A stretch of DNA of 64,000 bases. It comes from Mesorhizobium sp. LHD-90 (GTDB lineage Bacteria; Pseudomonadota; Alphaproteobacteria; Rhizobiales; Rhizobiaceae). The stretch is taken from NCBI RefSeq assembly GCF_030929505.1, contig NZ_JAVFVV010000003.1, forward strand, positions 326,810 to 390,809, in the 5' to 3' direction. Position numbers and translations under genes: made by a program. The notes under the pieces are model-generated. The model was given only the letters and a program-made list of their open reading frames with translations, was not told the origin of the DNA and did no database searches. Positions 29,273 through 37,872 of the stretch are shown here, one piece after another. Position 1 is the stretch's first letter. The number at the start of each line of letters is the position of its first letter.

Positions 29273-31120
29273 CTACGCCACGGAGAAATCCGCGTTGGTG
29301 AGCGCCAGCCCGGCGGTGATCGTCACGAAATGGACGCCGGCCGTGGCGCCTGTCCCGTCCGCGTCGTAAAAGATCCTGCCGGTGTCGGTCTCGTAGATGA
29401 TGCGATCGCTAGCGTCGCCCGCCAATCCGGTAGTATTCGCCCGGAAGGCTGCCGAGGCCAATGTGCCGGTGTTCAGCGCCGTGAAAATGGCGTCCGAAAG
29501 CAGCATGCGGTCGTCGGGCACGCTGAAATCCAAAATCTTGTCGACATTGCCGCCGCCGAGCTTCGTGGCGAAGACGAATGTGTCGGCCCCGCCGAGGCCG
29601 CGATACTGGTCGGCGCCGCCCTTGCCCTCCAAGCGGTTGGCGCCGGCATTGCCGGTCATCATCTGGGCGATCTCGTTGCCGGTGAGACTGATGGCGCCGG
29701 TGCCGGCGGCCGAGGTGGTCGTCATCTGCTCAACATGGACGCCGGCCTTGAGCACGTAGGAGGTGGCGGCCGCGATCCTGTCGACGGCGCCTTGCGTGGA
29801 ACTCTCCTGAATGATGTCGGTGGCGTTGTAGACCAGATAGACGTCGTTGCCGCCGAGACCCGACAGAGTGTCGAGGCCGCCGCCGCCCTTCAGCACGTTG
29901 ATGCCGGCATTGCCGACGATGGTCTGGGAGAAGGTGTTGCCGGTGAGGTTGATCGCGCCGGTCCCGCCCATCGAGGTGGTGCGCAGCGTCTCGACCTCGG
30001 CGCCGGCTGTGAGCACGTAGCTCGTATTGGTGGCGACGAGGTCGGCGAGGTCGCCCGCATCTTCCAGAATGACATCTCCGGCATTGTCGACGAAATAGGT
30101 GTCGTTGCCGGCAAGGCCCTTCATGGAGTCTGCGCCGGCGGCGCCGTTCAAGACGTTGTTCACGTCGTTGGCGACGAGAATGTCGTTGTGGGACGAGCCG
30201 GTGAGATTCTCGATCGAGAACAGTTCGTCGCCGGCGGCGTGGCCGCCCGTATAGGTTTCTGTCCACATGTTGACGTTGACGGCGGCGTTCGAGCCGGCAT
30301 AGCTCGCGGTGTCGACACCGCTGCCGCCATGCAGATGGTCGGCGCCGGCGCCGCCCACCAGCGTGTCGTTGCCGGTCTCGCCGAGCAGATGGTCGTTGCC
30401 GGCGAGACCGTTGATGACATCGGTGCCGCCCGCGCCGAACAGGTCGTCTATGCCCGCCGTGCCGTTGATGGTCTCGTTGACGTTGCCGGCGAAGACGAAG
30501 AAGGCTTCCTGCAGGTCAGCCACCTCGATGCCGCCGAGGGTGAGCACGTCGGCGACGCCGTTCTTGCGGATCGTGATGTCCGCGCCCTCCGCCGTGTCCG
30601 AAAGCACATGCAGCAGCGCGTCAAAAGTGCCGACGTTGAAGCCGGTCAGGTCGATCCTGTCGTTGCCGGTGTCGCCCGCATTGACTTCGAGCTGGCCGCG
30701 GATCTCGCCGCCGCTGAACTTGTCGGTGTGGATGTTGACGTAGAGGCCGGCGTTCAAGAGGTCGTCCACCTCGGTGATCGGAATGGCCCAGCTCCGGGAA
30801 ATGTCGAAAGTCTGTGCCGACGGCGGCGTGAGATTGAAGACGATGCCGCCGTTCTTGCCGGCGACTTCCTGGTGGATGTGGCCGCTGCTGGCGTTTGTGC
30901 TGAGGCCGGTGACGCTGACGTCGATGTCGAGTTTCGTCTGCGCAAAATTGAGCACCGCCTCGGCCGTGCCTGTGGCGGTGGTGTCGCGCGGCGGAACCTC
31001 GTTGGCGCCGCTCAGGTCGGCGTTGAAATAGCGGGAACGGAAGTCGACGATGGTGTTGTCGCCCGATCCGGCCTCGAATTGAAAGCTCTGGTTGCCAGAG
31101 CCAAGCGTGATGTTAGCCAT
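29273..31120 (-). CDS. CHRD-domain RTX secreted protein
   Basis: A 615-residue exported protein. Residues of about 28-145 form a CHRD domain (FNADLSGANEVPPRDTTATG ... SSGHIHQEV ... GEIRGQLEV), a fold found in chordin and in bacterial surface proteins. RTX calcium-binding nonapeptides follow (GAGGTDVINGLAGNDHLLGE and GGAGADHLHGGSG, about 225-275), then modules with GNDxYxVDNAxD, and a C-terminal cassette shared with the M10 protease. No Sec signal peptide; type I export is inferred. The role of CHRD in bacteria is not established. Confidence 0.88.
   Translation of the reverse strand: MANITLGSGNQSFQFEAGSGDNTIVDFRSRYFNADLSGANEVPPRDTTATGTAEAVLNFAQTKLDIDVSVTGLSTNASSGHIHQEVAGKNGGIVFNLTPPSAQTFDISRSWAIPITEVDDLLNAGLYVNIHTDKFSGGEIRGQLEVNAGDTGNDRIDLTGFNVGTFDALLHVLSDTAEGADITIRKNGVADVLTLGGIEVADLQEAFFVFAGNVNETINGTAGIDDLFGAGGTDVINGLAGNDHLLGETGNDTLVGGAGADHLHGGSGVDTASYAGSNAAVNVNMWTETYTGGHAAGDELFSIENLTGSSHNDILVANDVNNVLNGAAGADSMKGLAGNDTYFVDNAGDVILEDAGDLADLVATNTSYVLTAGAEVETLRTTSMGGTGAINLTGNTFSQTIVGNAGINVLKGGGGLDTLSGLGGNDVYLVYNATDIIQESSTQGAVDRIAAATSYVLKAGVHVEQMTTTSAAGTGAISLTGNEIAQMMTGNAGANRLEGKGGADQYRGLGGADTFVFATKLGGGNVDKILDFSVPDDRMLLSDAIFTALNTGTLASAAFRANTTGLAGDASDRIIYETDTGRIFYDADGTGATAGVHFVTITAGLALTNADFSVA
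29276..29956 (-). repeat. C-terminal RTX cassette, copy 2 (direct repeat)
   Basis: The 681-bp partner of 26735-27412, about 2.5 kb away and in the same orientation. The two proteins end identically (GLALTNADFSVA). Recombination between the copies could delete or fuse the proteins. Confidence 0.85.
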
Positions 31121-31382
31121 GATGCCCTCCCAGACTTTGCGCTAAGAATCGATGGAGACCCGGGCCGGGGGAAGCGGCCCGCAGCAAACGTATGAACGGT
31201 GGCGGGGTAGGGTTTCTTCCCGGCGGCCGAAGCAACGAACGCCGCAGCGCAAAAGTTTCAGCGTCGATAGCGGGCCGCTTGACGACCGCGGGCAGTACCC
31301 GCCACCTGGCTAGTCGATAGCAATCTTGCAGACCGGCACCCAAGCGTTGAACTTTCGGCCCATTCCGGGGTAGGTATGGATC

Positions 31383-32630
31383 ATGAAAGCGCTGATTGCG
31401 GGCGCCGGCATCGGCGGGTTGACGACTGCACTTTTTCTTCACCAGGCCGGCATCGAGGTGGAGCTTTTCGAGCGGGCGCCCCAGATGCGCGAATTGGGCG
31501 TCGGCATCAACATGCTGCCGCATGCGGTGCGCGAGCTGTCGTCGCTGGGGCTGATGCGCGATCTCGATGCCGAGGGCATCCGGACGCGCGAGCTGATCTT
31601 GAGCAACCGTTTCGGACAGATCGTGTGGCAAGAACTGCGCGGCCTTGATGCCGGCTACGAGGTTCCGCAGTTCAGTATCCATCGCGGGAAACTGCTTGGG
31701 CTGCTCCACCGAAACGTGATCGAGCGATTGGGCCCGCATGCCATTCATACGGACTGCCGGGTTGTGGGTTTTGAGCAGACCGGGGGCGGTGTCGGCGTTC
31801 ACGTCGAGTGCGGCGGTGATCGAACCAGGTCGATGGCATGGGGTGACCTGCTGATCGGCGCCGACGGCATCCACTCCGCCGTCCGCGCCGTCCTCTATCC
31901 CGGCGAGGGACCACCGATCTGGAGCGGCATCATGCTGTGGCGCGGCACCACGGAATGGCCGGTCTGGAAGGACGGCAGGACGATGGCGATCGCGGGCGGC
32001 AATTTCGCCAAGTTCGTCTACTATCCCATCAAAGCGGTTCCCGAGCGACCGGACATGCGGCTGACCAATTGGGCCGTTATGGCGCGTACCGGCGCGTATG
32101 GTGAGCCGCCTTTGCGCCCTGAGGATTGGAACCGCGCCGGCCTGCTCAACGAGGTGCTGCCATTCGTGCGCGACAGGTTTCACCTGGATTTCGTCGAGCC
32201 GGCTGCGTTGATCGAAACCAGCGAGACATTCTACGAGTACCCGAACTGCGATCGCGATCCAGTCGCACGCTGGTCGTTCGACCGTGTGACGCTGCTCGGT
32301 GACGCCGCCCACCCGATGTATCCGGTCGGCTCTAATGGCGCCAGCCAGGCTATACTGGACGCGCGCAGCTTGACCACGCATCTCACCTCCGGGGCCGGTA
32401 TGGCGGAAGCGCTTGCCGCCTATGATGCCGAGCGGCGCCCCGCGACCGAGGGGATCGTGCTCGCCAACCGAAAGGGTGGGCCCGAGGGCGTGATCGACGT
32501 CGTCGAGGCGCGTGCACCGGACGGCTTCGACGACATCGAGAAAGTCGCAAGCCACAGCGAGCGCGAAGCCATCGTTCGCGGCTACGCGTCGCTTGCGGGA
32601 TTTGCCAAACAGCAGGTCAACAAGGGCTGA
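31383..32630 (+). CDS. FAD-dependent monooxygenase (PhzS/salicylate hydroxylase type)
   Basis: A 415-residue class A flavoprotein hydroxylase. It shows the FAD-binding GAGIGGLTTALFL at residue 7 and DLLIGADGIHSAVR with the DG motif, and VTLLGDAAHPMYPVGSNGASQA for the ribityl-binding GD motif. The family hydroxylates aromatic or heteroaromatic acids using NAD(P)H and O2. The VGSNGASQAILD variant resembles the PhzS-like flavin-dependent oxidoreductases. Substrate unknown. It stands alone, 263 bp from the divergent CHRD gene; that gap shows nothing but promoter space. Confidence 0.88.
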   Translation: MKALIAGAGIGGLTTALFLHQAGIEVELFERAPQMRELGVGINMLPHAVRELSSLGLMRDLDAEGIRTRELILSNRFGQIVWQELRGLDAGYEVPQFSIHRGKLLGLLHRNVIERLGPHAIHTDCRVVGFEQTGGGVGVHVECGGDRTRSMAWGDLLIGADGIHSAVRAVLYPGEGPPIWSGIMLWRGTTEWPVWKDGRTMAIAGGNFAKFVYYPIKAVPERPDMRLTNWAVMARTGAYGEPPLRPEDWNRAGLLNEVLPFVRDRFHLDFVEPAALIETSETFYEYPNCDRDPVARWSFDRVTLLGDAAHPMYPVGSNGASQAILDARSLTTHLTSGAGMAEALAAYDAERRPATEGIVLANRKGGPEGVIDVVEARAPDGFDDIEKVASHSEREAIVRGYASLAGFAKQQVNKG

Positions 32631-32672
32631 CATAGCGGTTTTGCCAGCGGGAACAACGCGTGTGCGAACCTG

Positions 32673-32701
32673 TTGACAGTTGCCGCGACCTCGCACTATT
32701 G
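32673..32701 (+). promoter_or_regulatory. Promoter of the ilvB leader
   Basis: A consensus TTGACA (32673-32678) is followed after 17 bp by CTATTG (32696-32701). Transcription would start near 32708, only a few bases before the leader-peptide ATG at 32711, so the leader would be nearly leaderless, as is known for some rhizobial attenuator peptides. Confidence 0.7.
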
Positions 32702-32710
32702 TCCGCGCCC

Positions 32711-32761
32711 ATGAAGACGACCCTCATTCTCGTAGGAAGGCGCATGGGCAAGGCGGTGTGA
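32711..32761 (+). CDS. ilvL: ilvB leader peptide
   Basis: A 16-residue frame, MKTTLILVGRRMGKAV, between a strong promoter and an intrinsic terminator. It holds consecutive Leu-Ile-Leu-Val codons, the products of the pathway it precedes. When these aminoacyl-tRNAs are scarce the ribosome would stall on them and change the folding of the RNA behind it. Too short for ordinary gene finding, but position and composition support it. Symbol given by role. Confidence 0.82.
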   Translation: MKTTLILVGRRMGKAV

Positions 32762-32787
32762 CCGCCGGGCGACGTCCTCCCATGCGC
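32740..32787 (+). promoter_or_regulatory. Alternative leader hairpins of the ilvB attenuator
   Basis: GCGCATGGG (32740-32748) pairs perfectly with CCCATGCGC (32779-32787), enclosing a second hairpin GGCGGT/ACCGCC (32752-32766) that covers the leader stop codon. These lie between the Leu/Ile/Val codons and the terminator and are suited to switch according to ribosome position. The exact antiterminator pairing was not computed. Confidence 0.6.
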
Positions 32788-32794
32788 AACAAGC

Positions 32795-32819
32795 AGGCTC
32801 CCTCCCGGGGGCCTTTTTT
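32795..32819 (+). terminator. Intrinsic terminator (attenuator) ahead of ilvB
   Basis: AGGCTCCC (32795-32802) and GGGGGCCT (32807-32814) form an 8-bp stem with a TCCC loop, directly followed by a run of T. It lies 33 bp after the leader-peptide stop and 68 bp before the ilvB start. Confidence 0.85.
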
Positions 32820-32886
32820 ATTGCCCGCAACACGACTAAACCGACCAGCATACGCCAAACGGCGAAGAACCGACGGAACAATTGAG

Positions 32887-34677
32887 ATGACGAGTACGGC
32901 AAAGAACGACAGCGGCACACGCGAGATGACGGGCGCGGAGATGGTCGTACAGGCGCTCAAGGACAATGGCGTCAAGCACCTCTTCGGCTATCCCGGCGGC
33001 GCGGTCCTGCCGATCTATGACGAGCTTTTCCAGCAGGAGGAGATCGAGCACATCCTCGTGCGCCACGAGCAGGGGGCGGGGCATGCGGCCGAGGGCTATG
33101 CCCGCTCGACCGGCAAGGCCGGCGTCATGCTGGTGACCTCCGGTCCGGGCGCCACCAATGCGGTGACGCCGCTGCAGGACGCGCTGATGGATTCGATCCC
33201 GCTGGTCTGCATCACCGGCCAGGTGCCGACCTCGCTGATCGGCTCCGACGCTTTTCAGGAATGCGATACGGTCGGTATCACCCGGCCCTGCACAAAACAC
33301 AACTGGCTGGTCAAGGACGTCAACGAGCTGTCGGCGATTATCCACGAAGCCTTCCACGTCGCCACCACGGGCCGGCCTGGGCCGGTCGTGGTCGACGTGC
33401 CGAAGGACGTGCAGTTTGCCAAGGGCATCTACACGCCGCCGCAGACGGCGCCGCGCACCAGCTACCATCCAAAGGTCCAGGGCGACCTCGACAAGATCAA
33501 GGAGGCGGTGGCGCTGCTGGCTTCAGCGAAGAAGCCGGTCATCTATACCGGCGGCGGCGTGGTCAATGCCGGTCCCGAGGCGAGCCACCTCTTGCGCGAA
33601 CTGGTCGATCTGACCGGCTTTCCGATCACCTCGACGCTGATGGGGCTCGGCGCCTATCCGGCCAGCGGCAAGAACTGGCTGGGCATGCTCGGCATGCACG
33701 GCACCTACGAGGCCAATCTGGCGATGCACGACTGCGACGTGATGCTGTGCATCGGCGCGCGCTTCGACGACCGCATCACAGGCCGCATCAGCGCTTTCTC
33801 GCCGAACTCCAAGAAGATCCATATCGACATCGACCCGTCCTCGATCAACAAGAACGTGCGTGTCGACGTGCCGATCATCGGCGATTGCGGCCGCGTGCTG
33901 GAAGATCTGGTCCGGCTGTGGCGGGCGACCGCGAAAGCCGACAAGAAGGCGCTCTATCCCTGGTGGGAGCAGATCGCCCGCTGGCGGGCGCGGGATTCGC
34001 TCGCCTTCAAGAACAATGACGACGTGATCATGCCGCAATACGCCATCCAACGGCTGTTCGAGCTGACGCGCGACAAGGACGTCTACATCACCACGGAAGT
34101 CGGCCAGCACCAGATGTGGGCGGCGCAGCATTTCCATTTCGACAAGCCGAACCGCTGGATGACCTCCGGCGGGCTGGGCACGATGGGCTACGGCCTGCCG
34201 GCGGCGCTCGGCGTGCAGATCGCCCATCCGGACTCGCTGGTCATCGACATCGCCGGCGACGCTTCGGTGCAGATGACGATGCAGGAGATGAGCTGCGCGG
34301 TTCAGTACGAGGCGCCGATAAAAATCTTCATTCTCAACAACCAGTATATGGGCATGGTAAGGCAGTGGCAGCAGCTTTTGCACGGCAACCGGCTGTCGCA
34401 TTCCTATACGGAGGCGATGCCGGATTTCGTGCTGATGGCGCAGGCCTATGGCGCGCACGGCATTCGTTGCGAGAAGCCCGGCGACCTCGACGACGCGATC
34501 AAGGAGATGATCGACGTCAAGAAGCCGGTGCTGTTCGACTGCCGCGTGGCGACACTCGCCAACTGCTTCCCGATGATCCCGTCCGGGAAGGCGCATAACG
34601 AGATGCTCTTGCCGGACGAGGCGACCGACGAGGCGGTGGCGAACGCCATCGACGCCAAGGGCAGGGAACTGGTTTAA
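32887..34677 (+). CDS. ilvB: Acetolactate synthase large subunit
   Basis: First common step of valine, leucine and isoleucine synthesis: thiamine-diphosphate-dependent condensation of pyruvate to acetolactate or with 2-oxobutyrate. The 596-residue protein has the catalytic glutamate in VRHEQGAGHAAEGYARS, the central FAD-binding domain, and the ThDP motif GDASVQMTMQEMSCAVQYEAPIKIFILNN. The start at 32887 gives MTSTAKNDSG before the conserved TGAEMVVQAL. Often named ilvI in this order. Controlled by the attenuator upstream; ilvH follows after 83 bp. Confidence 0.97.
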   Translation: MTSTAKNDSGTREMTGAEMVVQALKDNGVKHLFGYPGGAVLPIYDELFQQEEIEHILVRHEQGAGHAAEGYARSTGKAGVMLVTSGPGATNAVTPLQDALMDSIPLVCITGQVPTSLIGSDAFQECDTVGITRPCTKHNWLVKDVNELSAIIHEAFHVATTGRPGPVVVDVPKDVQFAKGIYTPPQTAPRTSYHPKVQGDLDKIKEAVALLASAKKPVIYTGGGVVNAGPEASHLLRELVDLTGFPITSTLMGLGAYPASGKNWLGMLGMHGTYEANLAMHDCDVMLCIGARFDDRITGRISAFSPNSKKIHIDIDPSSINKNVRVDVPIIGDCGRVLEDLVRLWRATAKADKKALYPWWEQIARWRARDSLAFKNNDDVIMPQYAIQRLFELTRDKDVYITTEVGQHQMWAAQHFHFDKPNRWMTSGGLGTMGYGLPAALGVQIAHPDSLVIDIAGDASVQMTMQEMSCAVQYEAPIKIFILNNQYMGMVRQWQQLLHGNRLSHSYTEAMPDFVLMAQAYGAHGIRCEKPGDLDDAIKEMIDVKKPVLFDCRVATLANCFPMIPSGKAHNEMLLPDEATDEAVANAIDAKGRELV

Positions 34678-34690
34678 CCCGATCCACAGG

Positions 34691-34707
34691 GGCCGCTGCC
34701 AGCGGCC
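34691..34707 (+). other. Short hairpin between ilvB and ilvH
   Basis: GGCCGCT / AGCGGCC with a 3-nt loop, followed by CATTTCATT. There is no T-run, so it is more likely a processing or stability element than a terminator. Confidence 0.4.
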
Positions 34708-34760
34708 CATTTCATTCCGCGAAAAAAGTTCAGTCCGTCCGCGAAAGCAAAAAATCCATC

Positions 34761-35333
34761 ATGAACGCCCAGCTTCAGCCCACCGGCTCCGCCTACTTCA
34801 TCGCCCGAGAGACCGAGCGGCCCGAAACGCATACGCTGTCGGTTCTGGTCGACAACGAGCCGGGGGTGCTCGCCCGGGTCATCGGCCTGTTCTCCGGGCG
34901 CGGCTACAACATCGAAAGCCTGACGGTCTCCGAGACCGAGCATGAAAAGCACCTGTCGCGCATCACCATAGTGACGCGCGGCACGCCGCATGTGCTGGAG
35001 CAGATCAAGCACCAGCTCGAACGCATCGTGCCGGTGCATCGGGTGGTCGACCTGTCGGTCAGGGCCGGCGAACTCGGCCAGGACAAGCCGCTGGCGCGCG
35101 AACTGGCGCTGATCAAGGTGGCGGGCACCGGCGACGAGCGCGTCGAGACGCTGCGGCTGGCCGAAGCCTTCCGCGCCAAGGTGATCGACGCCAACACGGA
35201 ACACTTCATCTTCGAGATCACCGGCGCAGTCGCCAAGATCGAGCAGTTCATCGCCATCATGAAGCCGCTGGGACTGGTCGAGGTGTGTCGCACCGGCGTG
35301 GCGGCAATGAACCGCGGTCCGCAGGGGATGTGA
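34761..35333 (+). CDS. ilvH: Acetolactate synthase small (regulatory) subunit
   Basis: A 190-residue regulatory partner of IlvB. An ACT domain at the N-terminus (HTLSVLVDNEPGVLARVIGL ... GYNIESLTV) binds valine for feedback inhibition. The C-terminal ALS_ss_C domain (REL-ALIKVAGT ... GLVEVCRTGVAAMNRG) contacts and activates the large subunit. Same strand and spacing as usual behind ilvB, so both fall under the upstream attenuator. Confidence 0.97.
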   Translation: MNAQLQPTGSAYFIARETERPETHTLSVLVDNEPGVLARVIGLFSGRGYNIESLTVSETEHEKHLSRITIVTRGTPHVLEQIKHQLERIVPVHRVVDLSVRAGELGQDKPLARELALIKVAGTGDERVETLRLAEAFRAKVIDANTEHFIFEITGAVAKIEQFIAIMKPLGLVEVCRTGVAAMNRGPQGM

Positions 35334-35391
35334 GGCCGGCGGATTTCTGCGCCCGATAGAAGCAAGGTCGAAGGCGAGAACCGTCCGGCAA

Positions 35392-36141
35392 TCAGAACTC
35401 GACCTCTTCGTTGACGTAGAAGGTGTTGAGCAGCGAGACGCGCGGCTGATTGATAGGTGTCTTGATTTTCGGGCGGCCGTGCCAGCTCATCTTCATCAGT
35501 GAGTGAGAGGCCTTCAGAACCACGAAGGCATAGCCGACATTGGGGAGGAACGGCAGCGTCTTGACTGGCTCGAGACCATAGGAACCGACGTTCAGCATGC
35601 CTTTCAGTGATGCCTGGTACAGCGTAGTTCCGAGTTCGCGCTGGCTGTCGTCGGCGGGGCAGTAGAGCTGCATCGTCACCACCTTCCTGCGCGTGTCGGG
35701 ATGCGGCTTGATCTGATAGCCGTCCTTGTCGCTGTAGAGGACCGGTCTCGCCACCATTTTAAGGTCTTCGACGCTGTTCATCTTGTCGCCGCGCGCACGG
35801 ATCTCCAGGCCCTCGCGCAACTGGCGCCGGATCGCGTCCTCGACCTCAGGGGAGGTCAGCGTTTCCGACACGTCTGCCCATAGGTCGCGCACGTCCCCGT
35901 CGATCTTGGCGAGATTGTCGCCGTAGAGGCGAAGCGCCATGCGGGCGCTGGTGATCCGATAGTAGCCCCCGGTTGGAATCGACTTGATCAGCTCGGCGTA
36001 GAAATCGCTTGGGAAGAAATCACGGAAGAAGATGTGTGGGAACGGTAACGAATAGCGGTCGGATGCGTCGATGCTCGCGACAACATGTCGGATGAGCTCG
36101 CGGGCGCGGCTGCTTGGTTCGAGCTTGGCAACGGCGGACAT
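35392..36141 (-). CDS. Putative 2-oxoglutarate/Fe(II)-dependent oxygenase
   Basis: A 249-residue protein with a possible jelly-roll metal site: HPD in QIKPHPDTRRKVVTMQLY and distal histidines in KASHSLMKMSWHG, then NQPRVSLLNTFYV with an Arg that could bind 2-oxoglutarate. FPHIFFRDFFPSDFYAELI at the N-terminus is typical of small 2OG-oxygenase-like proteins found near glycan or sulfotransferase genes. The call rests on motif spacing; substrate unknown. Convergent with ilvH. Confidence 0.6.
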   Translation of the reverse strand: MSAVAKLEPSSRARELIRHVVASIDASDRYSLPFPHIFFRDFFPSDFYAELIKSIPTGGYYRITSARMALRLYGDNLAKIDGDVRDLWADVSETLTSPEVEDAIRRQLREGLEIRARGDKMNSVEDLKMVARPVLYSDKDGYQIKPHPDTRRKVVTMQLYCPADDSQRELGTTLYQASLKGMLNVGSYGLEPVKTLPFLPNVGYAFVVLKASHSLMKMSWHGRPKIKTPINQPRVSLLNTFYVNEEVEF

Positions 36142-36382
36142 TTTTCATTCCCAGTGTTGCGCGGTGAATCGCCATTTTGCGCAATGTCAGAAAGACATGA
36201 ACCAGGAACTGTTCGCTGGCAAGGCTTCGATCGTGAGGGCCAAGGCATCTCAATCTGGCCGCAGGGTTGGTGTTGGCCTCGCCGATCCGAACAGGACTAC
36301 TGTCTTGGACCAGCCTGTCGGGCGGAGTTGGTTTTTTCGGATCCCCCGAAAAGACACGACAATGGAAATATTTCGAGGGATG

Positions 36383-36519
36383 ATGGACGTCTGGCGACGC
36401 ATTTCTGGCCTTGTTGACCTATGCCTCGTCACCTCGATCTTGCCGGGGTCGAACAATCTCATGCTGCTGGCATCGGGCGTGAATTTCAGCTTCGTGCGGA
36501 CGATCCCGACGATGCCTGG
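36383..36519 (+). pseudogene. Frameshifted 5' fragment of a LysE-family exporter gene
   Basis: The DNA here copies the beginning of the intact LysE gene at 36802. One frame reads FLALLTYAS (intact gene: FLALLLYAF), and after a one-base shift another reads VTSILPGSNNLMLLASGVNF and FVRTIP. The similarity stops after about 45 codons. It is thus a broken duplicate of the downstream gene, about 0.4 kb away. Confidence 0.8.
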
Positions 36520-36672
36520 GGCTGCACGATGCACGGACAGTCGTACCAGATCGGCGAGGGCGTCACGCCCGACAGGGCGAAGGCGCGGGCGCTTTATGAA
36601 AAATCCTGCGCGATCGATCCGGATTTCTCCGCCTGCGACTATGCGAACGAGCTTTCCCGAACGCTCGAATGA
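36511..36672 (+). pseudogene. 3' fragment of a Sel1-repeat protein gene
   Basis: Starting where the LysE fragment ends, the frame reads DAWGCTMHGQSYQIGEGV and ARALYEKSCAIDPDFSACDY, a Sel1/TPR-like helical repeat with Cys residues, then stops. The N-terminal part of such a gene is absent. With the fragment before it, this makes a mosaic scar. No sign of expression. The 220 bp before the LysE fragment (36142-36382) hold nothing recognised. Confidence 0.65.
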
Positions 36673-36801
36673 GTGCGCGGGTTTTCGGCATGCACCGAGC
36701 ACAGCCGGTCGGCGCAAGCTTGTCACCAACGCAATTGTCCGCGTGACTTGTCTGGCAGGATAGGTCAATGATGCTGACATAAAAGATCGTCAGGAAGCAT
36801 C

Positions 36802-37395
36802 ATGTCGACCGAAGTCTTTCTCGCCTTGCTCCTCTACGCGTTCGTGACGTCGATCACGCCGGGGCCGAACAATCTCATGCTGCTGGCGTCGGGCGTGAAT
36901 TTCGGCTTTGTCCGCACCATCCCCCACATGACCGGCATCGCCATCGGTTTTCTGGTGTTGCTCCTGGCTGTGGGTTTCGGGCTCGGCGCCGTGCTGAAGG
37001 CGTTTCCGGCGCTCGAATTGGTGCTGAAGGTCGCCGGCGGCGCCTATCTGCTCTACCTCGCCTGGAAGATCGCCATGTCGCGCACGCTGGGCGGCGTGAA
37101 CGGCAAGGCCAAGCCGATGACGTTCCTGGAGGCGGCCGCCTTCCAGTGGGTCAACCCGAAGGCCTGGGCGATGGCGGTCGGCGCGATGTCGCTCTACACC
37201 AATCCGGCGCAGCCCTTCTTCTCGGTGCTGGTGATCGGTTTTGCCTTCGCCGCGGTCAACTTTCCGAGTGTCTCGACCTGGGCGGGGTTCGGCATGGCGC
37301 TGCGTGGGTTCCTTGCGGATCCGGAGCGGCTGAAATGGTTCAACATCGCCATGGGGCTGCTGCTGGCGGCGACGCTGTGGCCGATGTTGAAATAG
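36802..37395 (+). CDS. LysE/RhtB-family amino-acid exporter
   Basis: A 197-residue inner-membrane exporter with six predicted helices. The N-terminus has the family motif TPGPNNLMLLASGVNFGF, and AFQWVNPKAWAMAVGAM is the second hallmark. These proteins export amino acids or related compounds such as homoserine lactone; the substrate is not predictable. CAGGAAG lies 6 bp before the ATG. A degraded copy of its start lies upstream. Confidence 0.92.
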   Translation: MSTEVFLALLLYAFVTSITPGPNNLMLLASGVNFGFVRTIPHMTGIAIGFLVLLLAVGFGLGAVLKAFPALELVLKVAGGAYLLYLAWKIAMSRTLGGVNGKAKPMTFLEAAAFQWVNPKAWAMAVGAMSLYTNPAQPFFSVLVIGFAFAAVNFPSVSTWAGFGMALRGFLADPERLKWFNIAMGLLLAATLWPMLK

Positions 37396-37397
37396 GC

Positions 37398-37871
37398 TCA
37401 GAACAGTTTCATCGCGGGTTTCGTCAGCATCAGCCAGAAGATGCCGATCACCGCGAAGAAAGCTGGAAAACCGAAGGCGAACCAGATGCGGTAGAGCCGG
37501 AAATATTCGGCGGGCAACGGGCTGTCGTCGCGCCCGGCTCGGCGGGCAAGGTCACGCAGCCTGATCTGGATTACGACCACCGGCAGCCAGAACAGGCCGG
37601 TGACGACATAAAGCGCCAGCGACAGCACGATCCAGCCTTCGGAAAGCGGCCAGCCAATCCGAAGTGCCAGCCATGCGCCGGTGATCGGCTGAAGAATGAC
37701 CGCCGTCGCAGTAAAGACGGTGTCGGCGACGACTACCGTGCCGGCGACATGGGCGATGGTTTTCGGATCGCGAGTGCGGTGGACCATCACCATGAAGAAG
37801 GCGATGCCGGCGCCCGTGCCGAACAACACCGCCGCGCCGAGCACATGAACGAGGCGCAGCAGATCTTCCAT
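37398..37871 (-). CDS. DUF2269 family membrane protein
   Basis: A 157-residue protein with four hydrophobic helices (about 5-28, 43-65, 78-100, 132-153) and MEDLLRLVHVLGAAVLFGTG at the start, matching DUF2269 integral membrane proteins. Function unknown. It begins 1 bp after the NAD-binding/DoxX gene stop, so the two form an operon. It converges with the LysE gene. Confidence 0.85.
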   Translation of the reverse strand: MEDLLRLVHVLGAAVLFGTGAGIAFFMVMVHRTRDPKTIAHVAGTVVVADTVFTATAVILQPITGAWLALRIGWPLSEGWIVLSLALYVVTGLFWLPVVVIQIRLRDLARRAGRDDSPLPAEYFRLYRIWFAFGFPAFFAVIGIFWLMLTKPAMKLF

Positions 37872-37872
37872 G

